Shown here: positions 46,376 through 58,888 of the stretch, piece after piece
Layout: each line of letters begins with the position of its first letter
Numbering within the stretch: position 1 is the first letter of the stretch
Position numbers and translations under genes: made by a program
The notes under the pieces: model-generated
What the model was told of the DNA's origin: nothing
Seen by the model: the letters and a program-made list of their open reading frames with translations, nothing else
Databases searched by the model: none
From: Plectrocnemia conspersa
Taxonomy: Eukaryota; Arthropoda; Insecta; Trichoptera; Polycentropodidae
Reading direction: 5' to 3'
Assembly: GCA_009617715.1 (NCBI GenBank)
Contig: VTFK01000057.1
Span: 620,001 to 684,000 of the forward strand
DNA length: 64,000 nt

Positions 46376-47689
46376 TGTATATTTTTTGTAAATAATTGCA
46401 TTTTCATTTTTTTGTTAAATAGCAAATGTTTGAGGATTTTGAAATGATTTAATAACATTGGGATCATAGACTTTTATACTGTTATATATGGATTTCTTGT
46501 CCGTTTTTTATACACAGCTCTCACTACCCACTTAATTTATAAATAGGTTTTGGGAAATAGAAGAATAGCCGGAGAATTTTGCATCAGATATTTATTTTAT
46601 ATGAAGAAATCAGATATTATATTGAAATTATAGTAGCCGGGTATTTGTTAAAAATAACAGGATATTGGTATACAGGTCGGAAGCCCAATATAAAATTTAG
46701 TACTATAAGTATTTTTTGCTATAGTGACTGTAGTAAATTTATTTGTAAGGCATTTCCTTATATTGTAATTGAAAAAAATATTTTTATATATCTGAATTAA
46801 ATTAAACTTTGAATAAGTGTACATAAAAAACTATATTACTTGACTTAATGTTATTTTTTTATAATAATAAACAGTAGACATGTTAATACTAATAAGCATA
46901 CGCATATGTTCCGTGTTCACATACCATTTCAGTAGCATAACAAAATTTTCAGAATTTTGTAAACATCGCTCATAAAACGTATAATTATGTAATTAGATTT
47001 AGCATTAGTGTACTACAAATTATAACATAGTAAAACAACTTCAATAATGATAACTGGATTCATAAATAAAATTATTATATTTTCAAAGTATAAAAAGTGT
47101 AAAATTAGAATTTTACATTACTTAAAAATGTATGCATTACCAATTATAAATATATAATTATCGGTTAAATATCAGTTTTAGGGCCGCAATAGCAGCAAGT
47201 CCGTTGCACCTGAGTTATAGAATAAATATTTAACGCTTGACCTGCATTTAATGCATTTTTTTGTGCTCTTGTAAGAGTTAAAAGCAATGTTTTTTGTGTG
47301 TTGTATTGGGATCAACAAATTAACAACCGCTAGTGGTCATATTATTTAAATAAGCAACAAATAAATTAGTATGGCCACATGTTACAAATTAATCAAATTG
47401 TATGTAATTAATTATTTACACGTGTTGCACATATGTCATTATCGTTATTCACAAATATTTACTATAAATATAGAGTAATTAAGCAAAAAACAGAACTCAA
47501 TCGAGTCGCTAGAACTACCGTCATATTATTTCTGGAACATCCGGCTCACTGTTTCTTGACTTTCGCTAACTGCTTTAGTTTTGCATAGATTTATTTTAAT
47601 TTATTGAATTTTATTATGATTTTTAAACATAAATGTAATTGGTTCAACACTGATGAATCAGTATTTTTTTAAAAAAGAAAAGTCATTAG
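46376..47689. other. AT-rich intronic stretch between inverted arms
   Basis: There is no supported gene. The open frame at 46579-46800 has no domain and ordinary AT-rich composition. Confidence 0.5.
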
Positions 47690-47905
47690 TTATTCATTAA
47701 AATAAAAAGGAACGGCCCTAACAAAAAACCCTGCGAGACTCCAGCTAGATTTTTACGCAGTATATTATTTAGCTATAATACACACCTTTTAGGTTTGAGC
47801 GTATTATGTGTATAAAATAATCTGTGGCTTTCGTGCCAAACGATGTCGAATGCTTTTTCTATATCTAACATTATTAATACGGAACATTTTTCATGTTTTT
47901 CATTG
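47690..47905 (-). pseudogene. LINE reverse transcriptase remnant
   Basis: On the minus strand the sequence reads SVLIMLDIEKAFDIVWHE (47820-47885), the conserved RT block with catalytic Asp. It is followed after a deletion by LAGVSQGFLLGPFLF-like sequence (47700-47755), the decayed VPQGSxLGPxLF block. It resembles the RT at 32397-33827 (LLDIEKAFDTVWHDGL) more than the other LINEs. Confidence 0.8.
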
Positions 47906-48300
47906 TGAATCGTTACATGCACTTTATGAAACACAAAATTGCAAAGTTATAGGTTTACTACCGTGAAATTTTTTAATGCATGAATTTTCCAAATTCAAAA
48001 ATAAAAATATTTTTATACTAGAATTAGGCTGAAAATGACGGCAAAAATAATTAAAAAAATATTTAGGCTTATTGTGGATTATATTTATAAAAAAATGTTG
48101 CATGCAGAACGCGAAGTATATTAAAATTAAAAACATAAAAAAATATTTACATGTAGAAATTCTTCAAGCAATTTTTCTTCTTATTAAAACATAAGACCAC
48201 ACAAAATTTTTCACACATTGTTTGCGAAATTCCATTGCATTTCGGCATTTCTTCCTCTTGATCAATATGGGCCAGTGTTTACAACTGCATGTTTTGTTTA
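47906..48300. other. AT-rich intronic stretch
   Basis: I recognise no gene or repeat here. Confidence 0.4.
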
Positions 48301-48462
48301 TTTTATGCAACTATTACAAAAAAATAGAAATCAAAAATAAATTAACCCTTTTGGAGTATATAATTTTATTTTGCTAGTAGATATAAAAAAAAATGTAATT
48401 TATTAACTCCAAAACGGTTAATTTATTTTTAATTTCTATTATTTGTAATAGTTGCATAAAAT
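48301..48462. repeat. Foldback element with TTAA core
   Basis: The left arm TTTTATGCAACTATTACAAA continues to AAAATAAATTAACCCTTTTG and GAGT. The right arm mirrors it: ACTCCAAAACGGTTAATTTA, then TTTGTAATAGTTGCATAAAA. The arms are about 60 bp with about 40 bp between. The inner pair TTAACCCTTTTGGAGT and ACTCCAAAACGGTTAA looks like a minute TTAA-bounded element, with the flanking arms also inverted. Confidence 0.8.
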
Positions 48463-50116
48463 ATGACACATCTGCACCCAACGATTTTTTTTTTAAATGG
48501 CATTATCACGCGTACAGAGACATCTATCGGAATAATTTGAAAACACAATGGCTCGGCGTTTGTTACACATATGTTACACTATGCAATAGAGTTCCTATAT
48601 TGAACGTAGACTGAGTTATAAGCGCTTAAATAAATTATTGCAGATTTGCAACACCATGCATTTAAGGGTTAAGGTGTGATGATATAATCTAATTTGTTGA
48701 GATTGCCAACAAATCGCTTGTATTTATATACTTTTGAATAACTACTGTAGCGTAATTTCACTTGAATTAAAGTGGTTAAAATTCACAGAATTTATAGCAT
48801 CAATATCATTTTATAATTTAGGTCGATCTTAATTGCATCACTCAAAAAAAAATAGTTTATTAAAAAGAATGTTTGATTTGTGTACGACCTCATTATTGAG
48901 ATGAGCAACATAAAGCTCTTAGATTCTGACAGATGAACGAAAATCTATCAATACTTTTCCGACTATGATTTCTTTGTTATTTGTCAGCCACCGAAACATA
49001 TCTTTCTAGCTTGGCATAGATTTTGAGAGTTATTTATAAAGGGGCTTTTTTAAAAGCTTTTTAAAGCTCAATAAAGCTTTCGCACAATTGTGAAAAATTC
49101 CTGAAGAATAACAAAAGAAAAAAAATAATAGCATTTCCTATTGACATTGAGAGTTGATTCATAAAGCGACTTTGTTTAAATAAAGCTTTCTAACGCAAAA
49201 TATTGTAAGCCAAAGTTTTACAAATAAAATATTGACTTGTCTAAAAAACACTATAACAAATATTTCATTGAAAATATTGTTAAATATTCATATTAATAAT
49301 TTGCCTTATTTAAGACAAACATAAAATACGTTATGCGACATATGTATCATGTTTTTTTTTTTCCACCGGGAATATTTTGGATATGCACCTTGATATTTAA
49401 CCGCAAACCCACAGTTTGATGTATGGTAATTTTAGAAGCGGAAACTTACAACTTAATGCATATTATATGATGTGTATGTTCGCGAATGTTTCTGCATGAA
49501 ATATGAATTCATGGCAGAATAAAATATGCCATAATCTTGCGGCGGGGTTAATACACGCACGGATGGCTTTGCCATGTGTGAAAATAGCCATTGAGAGAGA
49601 GCAATGTGCGCATGTGCAGGCGCATGCAGTTGTCGGATGTTTCCAAATACCACGAATGTGGTTTAGTCAAATTAAGCGTTATGCAGGTTAATAAATATGA
49701 GGTTTGAGCGTCTTGGTAGTATTTATGGTTTCTGTGCTGCAGACATTTGTGTAGAGCGAGCAATTAAATTCCTGGACTGACGATGCAGAACCAAGTGGAA
49801 TTGGACCACTAATAATGTAGCATATAAATGGCCTTAAGTTTAAATAAGGTAACTCCACCTTTGAGTGAAAATTACTGAAACAATGCAATTTACTCTCACC
49901 ATTCTAGTGTATAAGATATTAAATATCACATTATTAATTATTCTTTCAGAAAATATGGAAAAAGTAAAAATAATACTTCATCATATAAACCTAAAAGTAT
50001 CTAAACAATAGTGTTCAACCGAATATCAGCTGTCAGGCTAACTCTGAATAGAATACAAAGGCAAGACTACTGTTAAAAATTGTGTATAATAATAACATTA
50101 ATACAATAAATAATAG
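48463..50116. other. Intronic stretch
   Basis: No gene is supported. Positions 49440-49800 are less AT-rich (CATGTGCAGGCGCATGCAGT, TGCGGCGGGGTTAATACACG) and carry four overlapping frames on both strands without domains. They may be a conserved non-coding patch. Confidence 0.4.
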
Positions 50117-50180
50117 CAGGGCTTTTTTAAACAAAAAATGTGCCGGAACTCACATTTTGTCAAGCAGCTTACTAAAGAAA
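50117..50180 (+). mobile_element. hAT-type terminus
   Basis: The sequence CAGGGCTTTTTTAAACAAAA, followed by AATGTGCCGGAACTCAC, is typical of the ends of a hAT MITE group (CAGGGCTTTTTT...GTGCCGGAACTC). The opposite terminus was not found, so only one end may survive. Confidence 0.5.
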
Positions 50181-50244
50181 ATTATATTCAAATTAGGTTG
50201 TTTAAAATGTTTTAAAAAAATGGGAGTATTTGCTTAAAATACAC

Positions 50245-50995
50245 ACGGGATACTCAGGGGACGGTTGTACATATAAAAATAATTGTTATTATTTACCGTA
50301 AATGATTTATGATCGTCTATTATCCATCGGTTGATCAGCTCTTTAGCAGGTGATGCGAACTTTTTTTAATACTCCAATTACACATAATAAATTATATGAT
50401 TAGGTAATTAATATCGATTTAGAAGTAACACAAAATATTTATTCTTTACATTTTTAATATAAATAGAGAAATGTCTGCTTGTACAATTAGGTGATTCATA
50501 AAAAATTTTGATTCAAAATGTAATGATGCTTTCAAGTTTATAATCCGCGAGAGTTCGGCAATGACAATGATCGGCGCTTCATAAAGTTTCTATAAAACCT
50601 TTGACTCATTCAGTCTATTGTTATTATTTATTGTCAGTAATTAATGATTGTTAGTCTTGCTCGCTCATTATCTATCGATTAATATTTATTCTTCACTTTT
50701 ACACATATGAATTAGGTGATTCATAAATAAAAAATTAAAAAATTTTCATTCAAATTATTATGATGCTTTCAAGTTTATAATCCGCGAGAGTTGACAACGA
50801 TCGGTGCTTCATTAGGTTTCTATTAATCCAAACACATTTTTTCTGTCAACAATATATTGTGACGGGTGAGCCCTTTCACGTGCTTTTACGATTTTTATAT
50901 TCAAATTTATATATTCAAATTATCTCACACAAGAGTGGTTTTGAAATATTTCTTAGCCATTTCTTTTAATCTTAATTCGGCTTCATTACAAAATT
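50245..50995 (-). repeat. Right arm of the long inverted repeat, with an internal duplication
   Basis: It is the inverted counterpart of 45940-46375. It is longer because a block of about 130 bp is duplicated in tandem: ATGATGCTTTCAAGTTTATA with ATCCGCGAGAGTT occurs at 50523 and again at 50760, each preceded by TTAGGTGATTCATAAA. Read on the minus strand the outer edge holds ELRLKEMAKKYFKTTLV, which could be a coding trace. Confidence 0.75.
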
Positions 50996-51596
50996 GAATC
51001 TTGTCTGCGGACTTAAAAAATTATTTATAATGACTAAATTTTTTTTCTTTCAGATAAAACTTTATAAAAATTGCATTATTTTAATATGCAGTGCTATCAA
51101 ATTGATTATTCCATTATTCTACAAATATTTTAAATCTGATACCTTGTAACAAACTTTTTAGCTACCGTTGTAATTAATTTTGAAGCACCAATTTTAATTT
51201 TACTCTTTTTGCTTATATATTTATTGAACCTTCGCTTTTTGTTTCCCAGATTAAATTCTCTAAATGTAATTGTATTCTGTAAATTGAATTCATATAAATC
51301 AATAATCAAGAAATAATATAATATGATTATACATCTTTTTTTTATAATATTATTATTTTTGCTATCAGCATTCAAATAAAATTACTGTTGACAATTCCTT
51401 CTTTTACAGTGAATTTCAAAGTTTTGTGTAAATAATTATACACCCATACATTCTTAATCACTTAACTTTTAAATCTATTATTTAACCCTTTATGTGCTAG
51501 ATGCAGATAAATCACTATTAAGTGCGAAGTTCATATTAATATTTATTTTAATTATATTATTATTTTAGATTATTTATTATACTATTATTCCAGAGT
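50996..51596. other. AT-rich intronic stretch
   Basis: There is no gene. The 81-residue frame on the minus strand (51130-51375) is lysine- and isoleucine-rich, as expected from AT-rich DNA. Confidence 0.4.
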
Positions 51597-51640
51597 ATTA
51601 TTTATTAAGCGTAAATCCCACGCTCAATAAATAATAATAT
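51597..51640. repeat. Short hairpin
   Basis: TATTATTTATTAAGCGT is followed by a short loop AAATCCC and ACGCTCAATAAATAATA. The stem is about 17 bp with one mismatch. It lies immediately beside the MITE at 51651. Confidence 0.75.
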
Positions 51641-51650
51641 ATTTTTTTAA

Positions 51651-51869
51651 GCGCTGAATTAATTTTCTAAATATAACTCCATAAAGTCACGTAATTAGTT
51701 AATTCTACAGTAAAAACTACAATGAAAGATTTTATCCTGAAGGTGAATATATGTAGATGAATCATAGAATAAATATAAACATACAAAAAAATTGTATTTA
51801 AAGCATAACATTTAATTTTTATTGCATAATTAACTAATTACGTGACTTTTTATGAAAATAATTCAGCGC
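51651..51869. mobile_element. TTAA-flanked MITE
   Basis: The 219-bp element lies between TTAA at 51647-51650 and TTAA at 51870-51873. The inverted ends are GCGCTGAATTAATTTTC and GAAAATAATTCAGCGC. A second inverted pair, AAGTCACGTAATTAGTTAAT and ATTAACTAATTACGTGACTT, lies just inside. No coding capacity. The TTAA duplication suggests piggyBac mobilisation, although the ends lack the CCC start. Confidence 0.75.
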
Positions 51870-51873
51870 TTAA

Positions 51874-53189
51874 AAGGTCAAAGAAAAATATTTAATCTTA
51901 AATCATAAAATCATATTTATAAAATTTTCCCTGTCTACAGCAATTATTAAATTTCATAAAATATATATTATTGGTTAAATGAATAAATCATATGTGTAAA
52001 TACAATATATACATACATATGTTGTTGATAACAATTACACATTAATAGGTTGATTATGCAATTATATATTAAATTTAATATTATTTTTTCTGTAGAATTT
52101 TTTTATCGAAAATTCGACACTAAAAAATTGTTATTTTTAAAATATTACTCTTAGAAAAAAATAAGAGCAATGATAAATCACCTTTTTAATAAATTAGAAA
52201 AAAAATAAGTTATGCATATAATGTATATAAAGCAATAAATTTAATGTTAACAATTATACATCGGTTTTAATTAAAATTTTTAATTAAATATGAGTAAAGC
52301 AAAATACGAAAAAAAAAATATTTTAATTTATAATATACGTATATAATATAAATTATATCTCTGTGTTATTACATAATAATGGACAAAAATTACCCGAAAC
52401 CGAACTAAGTACCCGGTTAAGTAATGGAAAACTATCCAAGAACCGGTTTATGAAATTGGCTTACGTCTGGAATCGTACATGACACCAGATTAAAAATATA
52501 AAGTCATAACTGATTTAAAATGTGAATGATTTAAGAAATTTAAAGATTAAAACACTGAATTTGAATCAGTTGCTATGGTAATTATTTTAAGTAATTGAAA
52601 GTTAACTAATATAAATAGCAAATATTTTTTGAGTTACATAAACTGGAGTTTTTTTAGCCCTAAAACTATATTTGTTTAGTTTAAATTAGGTCCATTATAA
52701 AATAAAACTATTTTGAAACATATGTTATAAAATTATCACTCTTTAAAATAACCAGTAATCATAAAGAACACTTTATACCTTCATTGTTATGATAATATAA
52801 CGCACATTATGTTTTGTCTTTCCTGTAAAGTGTAAAATTATAGAGTTGGCAAATTCACATTTTACACCATCAATATAATTTATAGAGAAAGGGCAAGCTC
52901 AATAAGTGTCTGTAACAAGATAAATGTTTTCAAAGGTCACTATAAAAGGTTACAGCCCGATATTAGGTCAAAAAATTTGCTGGTTACAGTAAAAGTTTTT
53001 TATCGTAGCATTTTTTGTATGATATATTTGTTAAAATAAACAACAATAATAAAGAGTGCTACAAAAATATTTCTCAAAAATTAATATCTATTTGGTTTTT
53101 AAAAAAACCCTCTGGATAAAGCTGTAATGACAAAAAATAATGATATGATTTGTAACCGCTCGATGACATGTCACGCGTGGGGAACGATG
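51874..53189. other. AT-rich intronic stretch
   Basis: I recognise no gene or repeat here. Confidence 0.5.
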
Positions 53190-53253
53190 CTCTTATCTCT
53201 CACTCACTCTCGTCACTTAACACGCGTGCGAGCGAAAGGGAAATTACTCACCC
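53190..53253. repeat. Half copy of palindromic family G
   Basis: CTTATCTCTCACTCACTCTC then GTCACTTAACACGCG and GAGCGAAAGGGAAATTACTC closely match the right arm at 21738-21800. Only one arm is present. Confidence 0.75.
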
Positions 53254-54489
53254 ACTGGGTCTGGTGCTTGTGCAGAGCTATTTGGCTACTTGTGCCGTTC
53301 AGCCAATGATTTTTTTTCATTTTCTGCTATTAAATTTTAATTATTATGTTATGCATATAAATTTTAATTATATAGTTATGCATACTCTTATTATCATATG
53401 ATTTAAAAATAGTTTAATTTTGAAAATATCAAAAGTAACTTAGGTCAAAATTTGATTATATAGCAATGGGTGGTAATAGTAGCAAAAAATACGAATGCTG
53501 TGGTATGCACCGTGCATTCTCACTGTGAAGCGGCAGGAATCTTACTTTATACAATACACTTTATACAATTTTCTGATAAATTAGTGGTATAAGTCAATGA
53601 CTAACACATTATTATTGATTTAAAATTTTTTCGTGTCTGTAAAATCAGAATTAATTGTAATTTTAATTTCTTATTAGATTATGTATTAAAAAAATGGCTA
53701 AATCTAACTCATAGAGATTATTTATACACAAAGGAGCTACTGATCTATATATAGCTCTTCTCTTTTAATTTTTATCGATGAGTGATTATTCATGAAAGCG
53801 AGGAGAGACGTATGAAGTTATTTTTTTATGTGTCTATCCTCAGGTATTGATTATATTTGTAAATTAATTATTATATTTTTTATAAATGATCTAATTATAA
53901 TTTTATATCATTTTAAATTTATACCTAACCCAATAAAAATATTTTTTGGCATTTTAAATGGCAAACAAAGTATCAATAAAGTTTGTAAATAAAATTGATG
54001 GAAAATCGATAACTTTTAAAGTGAGATATTGCCTTAATAACACTTGACAGTTAAGCCTTAATCGCACAATGAAAAATAATCTCAAATACTTGTTTAATCG
54101 ATGATTTAAGAGGCCAATATATCTAGTAATTTGAAAACCTTTACTACTTTTGTCGCTAATATACTTAAAACTTTAACTGCGGTATATTGACATATCTCTT
54201 TTATAAACAGCTGGAAAACTTCAAGTCGATTGAATAAAAACTTTGTTAGTAAAAGTTTTTTATGGTTTGAAATTAATGAAATTTAACATAGCGAGGTAAG
54301 TAAGTTAACGAATATTTTTGTTAAGAAAAAAATACTATCATTGACTTTATTCATCGATTTATAACTTGTGAAACTATTTCAAAACCGTAAAAAACCTTAT
54401 GCGGTAATAAACTAGAAACGCTAGTATAGAAATAGCTTTTCCAGCATAAGATAACATAAAATAACTCTTTTTCAGAACAAATACCTGTT
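53254..54489. other. AT-rich intronic stretch
   Basis: I recognise no gene or repeat here. Confidence 0.45.
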
Positions 54490-55230
54490 TTAATCCGTTT
54501 TTTATTGATTAATGACATAGAAACAGCAATAGAGCATTCAGATTTTTTTATTATATGCAGATGACTTGAAAATTTTACACAAAAAAAAATTTCTGATTCC
54601 CTCGACCTACAGGAGGATCTCAACTCTATTGGAAATGGGCTTGCTATAACCAATTGCCTTTCAGTGTTGTCGCTAATTTATTTTCAAGGTCGTTAACGCC
54701 GGCAAAATATTCATACCATCTAGGCGGATATTTTCTCGAAAGGTTTTCTTTAGGATAAACAGACTTTCGAAAACGTTGGAAATTTGATTGAATAGCAAAA
54801 AAATGCTCGGTTTTATTGGCGTTACTTCAGAAATACTTTAGTATTGCGCACTTTTTTACTCTAGTCCGGTTTTCCCAAATGAATAATGAAATTTAGCATA
54901 CAAGTAAATTTCTTCGATATTTTATACTTGAAGGAAGGAATACGGGTATTATCCGTTCTTGTTAACCAGTGCTTTTATTTTTGGGAGAAAAAATACGTTT
55001 CTTTGTCGGGTAAAAAAAGTTATGTAATTAAACACTTCTGGAAATTGCTCAAGGGCATCGTAGACAATCCTTCAGTGCTCGAGACTTCAAATTTATTTAT
55101 CGTCCACTATTCTTGCCTTTATTAGAACTTGTTAAAACCCTTTTATCTGCTCAATTCTGGTAATAAACTTATGGAGTTTTGGTTCAAAACAATGCACACC
55201 TGTTAGAAATTTAGCTGTTGTTTTGTCCAT
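54490..55230 (+). pseudogene. Mosaic, deletion-riddled copy of the Jockey-like LINE
   Basis: Blocks of the LINE at 4100-5000 recur here in order and almost unchanged: ATTAATGACATAGAAACAGC, TATGCAGATGACTTGAAAAT (encoding YADDLKI), GGCTTGCTATAACCAATTGC, TTCATACCATCTAGGCGGAT, ACACTTCTGGAAATTGCTCA and GGGCATCGTAGACAATCCTT. Between them are small deletions and short unrelated or A/T-run replacements, so no long frame survives. The total is about 740 bp against about 900 bp in the parent. Confidence 0.88.
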
Positions 55231-56689
55231 TTGTATGTTTAGATGTAACTTTTGACTAGTGGAAAATCATTAAAATGAACTGTGTTAAATAAATAAGAGT
55301 AGTGGAAAATCATTGAATAAACTTTGTTAAAGTTGAAAGAGCTTATATTTTAAAATAAAAATTTTCAATATTAGGTTGCAAACTTTTCAATTGCCCCAAG
55401 TAAATACTACATAGCTACAACATTTAATGGTTGCTTTTTTATACGTCAAGACTTTTAGATACAGATGCGCGGAGACGTTACAGAAAATCTATTAAATTTT
55501 CGCAAAGCCAGTGCAATCTCGGTAACTATCCCGGGGCGCCGTTTTGCGGTATCTCAAACCCCAAACATTGGGATGGGTTTAGGATTCGATACATAAAATT
55601 TTGTTATCGGGCTTGCTTTCTGGATAATTTTACAAGATTGGGCAATTTTTGAGAGCTATTCCGATGCCTGCTGGGAGCCGATAAGCAAAATGTATCGAGC
55701 GTTGAATTATAATATATATGCCCCATATGAATACCTTCGCCGTATTGTGTTTCAACACTAAACACTGATCGTGATAATATTTCATTAAAGTATAATGTTC
55801 GAATCGTGACATAATCATATATTCCTAACTGGAAACATTCAATTTTAAATAATGCCATTATTTGCTTATTAACGAACTGTAACAAAGATCATGTTTCTTT
55901 ATTCGTATCACTAAAAATATACATTTTAAACAGCTATATAATAACTTTAATAATTATGCAAGAATGGTCTTAATTTAATTTTTAAAAAATAAGCTCATAT
56001 ATGTATAGTCCATCCAAGATGTTAACGCTCATCATCGTTGCGTGTACGCATGCATGCATACATATACAGTTTTCCGCGATAGCGTTAACAATACTAAACC
56101 TACTTTATAAAAGTATTCCAGCTTCTCAAACGCAATATTTTATTATAATATAAGAGCACCAAATATTTTTTTCACAGATTTTATGTTTGTAATATTACAT
56201 ATAAATTAAAATAATTACTTATTTATATAAACCTAAATTTGCATCTAAATTTCCTAATTGCAATCAGGACCGTACATTTTTTTTAACACTGGCGTCTATG
56301 TACCACATAAATTGGTTTATTACTGTCAGTGAAGCATACTCTTGATTTTCTGCTCTTATTTATGGAACAAAAACTTGATCTGTTTTTTGTATCTTGAGTC
56401 ACTGATTGGCTAATTTTTGAGGAAGGAATATTATTTATAAATTTATTATATAGTCTAAACCTGAAGCCATGATGTGCATGAATATTTTTTAGCACTGTTT
56501 TTGCGACTATTTACAATTTTTTGTCAAATCTTTTGCCAATTCCTTTATAAATATTTTTTTTGTCTATTGTCGTTTATTTTTTAATCGTGATTTTTTTGTT
56601 TATAAAACGAAATGAATATAAAGTAGCCATAACAATTCATAAATCTCACAAAAGATCGATCATCATAACCAGGTTATTATTATTTATTT
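55231..56689. other. Intronic stretch
   Basis: There is no gene. A diverged duplication lies at 55259-55330 (AGTGGAAAATCATT with a GTTAAA end, twice, about 45 bp apart). Positions 55480-55680 are less AT-rich (ATCCCGGGGCGCCGTTTTGC) and unique. The rest is AT-rich. Confidence 0.4.
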
Positions 56690-58888
56690 ATTTTATTAAT
56701 TTATTTAGCTTAATAGCTAATCTTTACATCTAACAAATTTAGTAAACATATATAAAAATATATAAAAAATACATAACAGAAAGAAAAAATGAAAATATAC
56801 AATAATAAAGTCTTAATATTATAATTTATTTCTATATGTACGAAGGTGTTTTTTTATTCCATTTATGAAACCCGTTATATTTTTGCTGTTTCGGATTTCT
56901 CTTGGAAGACTATTATATAAATCAAAACCTCCGTACATAATTCCCCTAGCCGTACTCGTTTTCTTATACTTAATTTTCTTTAAATTTTCTCTATTTCTAG
57001 TATTATATTTATGTACATCTTTATTTCCTATTAAATACTTATTAAAATATTTTGGTAATATATTATTTTCTAACTTATATATAAATACTAAAACATTCAT
57101 ACTCAATATTTCTTAAACATTCAACCATTCTAATCTATCAATCATACTTTTACAATTAGTTAATCTATTTTTATTTAAGATTACTCTCATTGCCCTATTT
57201 TGTAATTTTGCAACATTTGTTTATCTAATTTATTTAACATATTTATTAGTGTTGCACAATAATTAAAATGGGCCGATATTATACTATTGTAAATTATTTT
57301 TTTTGTATTTATACTTAATATATTTCTTAATCTAGATAATAAACCTATTTTTCTACTAATTTTTTTTAATATGTAATTACAATGTTCTTTAAAATTTAAT
57401 TTTGTATCAACAATTACTCCTAAATATTTTATATTATCCACTATTTCTATACTAGAGTTATTTATTACTATTTTGGTACTATTATCTAACACATTTTTTA
57501 TAATTAATAAACATACATTTAGTTTTATTCTCATTTAATTTAAGTACATTATTCTTTAACCATATTTCTAATATACTTAATTCATTATTTAAATTATTTA
57601 CAATTTCTTTAATGTTATCACCTATGCAATACATTAATGTGTCATCCGCAAATAGATGAATTTTACATTTTTTTCACGTTATTAACTATATCATTAATAT
57701 ACAAAACAAATAACAATGGTCCCAATTTAGACCCTTGTGGTACTTCATAAGACACTAATTTCTCTTCAGAATATACATTATTTATTTTTTTTTTTTTTGT
57801 TTTTTTTTATATAAGTAATTATTAAACCATCTTAAAACTATATCACTTATACCTATACTCTCCAATTTCTTTAACATTATGTTTCTGTCTATTGTTTCGA
57901 AGGCTCTCTTGAAATCCAAGAAAACTGCTCCAATGATTTTGTTTGTATCCTTAGCCAACAGCCAATCATTTATCACTACTTGTAATGCAGTTTCAGTGGA
58001 ATGCTTTTCTCTGAATCCCGATTGTTGTTCACATATTATGTTTTGAGAAGTAATAAATTCCTTTAATTGTTTGGTTACTACTTCTATTATTTTTTCTATA
58101 CACGGTAGCATGTTGATTGGTCTCATTTCTTCAACTTTTTTACTATTTTTTATTTTAGGTATAGGTACAATAGTAGCAATCTTTAAATTTTCAGGAATTT
58201 CTCCTAAGGAGAGTGCTTTATTTATTAAATAATTTAATTTAGTTCCTATTATTTCCCATGTTTCTTTAATTATATTTATATCTAGTTCATCAGTACTAGT
58301 AGTTCCTTTTTTAAAATTTACATATTATGTTATGAATTTCATCTAATGATACTGATTTAAATTTACTAAATTTTACAATTATTGCTTTATTATTATATTG
58401 TACTAAATTACTAATCCTTGGTAATTAATTCACAATTTCTTCTATGCTCTCAATGTAATATGTATTCATTTTTTCTGCTATTATATAAGGATCTTGATAT
58501 ATATTTCCATTAATTTCCATTTTTATTATGTCGTTTTGCTGAGTTGGATTAATTAATTGTTTTATTGATTTCCACATCTTATTTGGATCATTTTGTATTT
58601 CATCTATCAATTTTTCATACCATTTCTTTTTAGCCATTCTTAATACTTTGACTGCCATATTTCTACATTGTGTGTATGTTTTCCATTTTTCATTAAAGAC
58701 TTTATAATCTATTTGTTCTGTTTTTAATATTTGAAAAATTTTGTATGACTCATCTCTTTTCTTTATAGCATTTTTAACATCATCATTAAACCACGGTTTT
58801 GGGTTGTAACGATATTCCTTTTTAAAATTATATTGACTTTTTGTTTTACAATCTACTATATTCTTATAAATTTTGTTCCATGTAACAA
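56690..58888 (-). pseudogene. CR1/L2-like LINE, copy 2
   Basis: On the minus strand from 58888, the linker after the endonuclease comes first: PKPWFNDDVKNAIKKRDESY and MAKKKWYEKLIDEI. RT blocks follow: MRPINMLPCIEKIIEVVTKQ, QSGFREKHSTETALQ and GAVFLDFKRAFETIDRNIML (57782-58126 frame), a GVPQGSKLGPLL trace near 57725 and YADDTLM near 57645. The thumb is IKYLGVIVDTKLNFKEHCNY (57187-57534 frame). The C-terminus (56819-57106 frame) has YNTRNRENLKK and GGFDLYNSLPREIR. Several frame breaks are present, many in A/T runs. The endonuclease and any ORF1 are missing, so the copy is 5'-truncated. Confidence 0.9.

Noticed and set aside
49453..49888. Several 62-71 residue frames on both strands
   Set aside because: They overlap one another in a less AT-rich patch without any domain. 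This is better described as possible conserved non-coding DNA.
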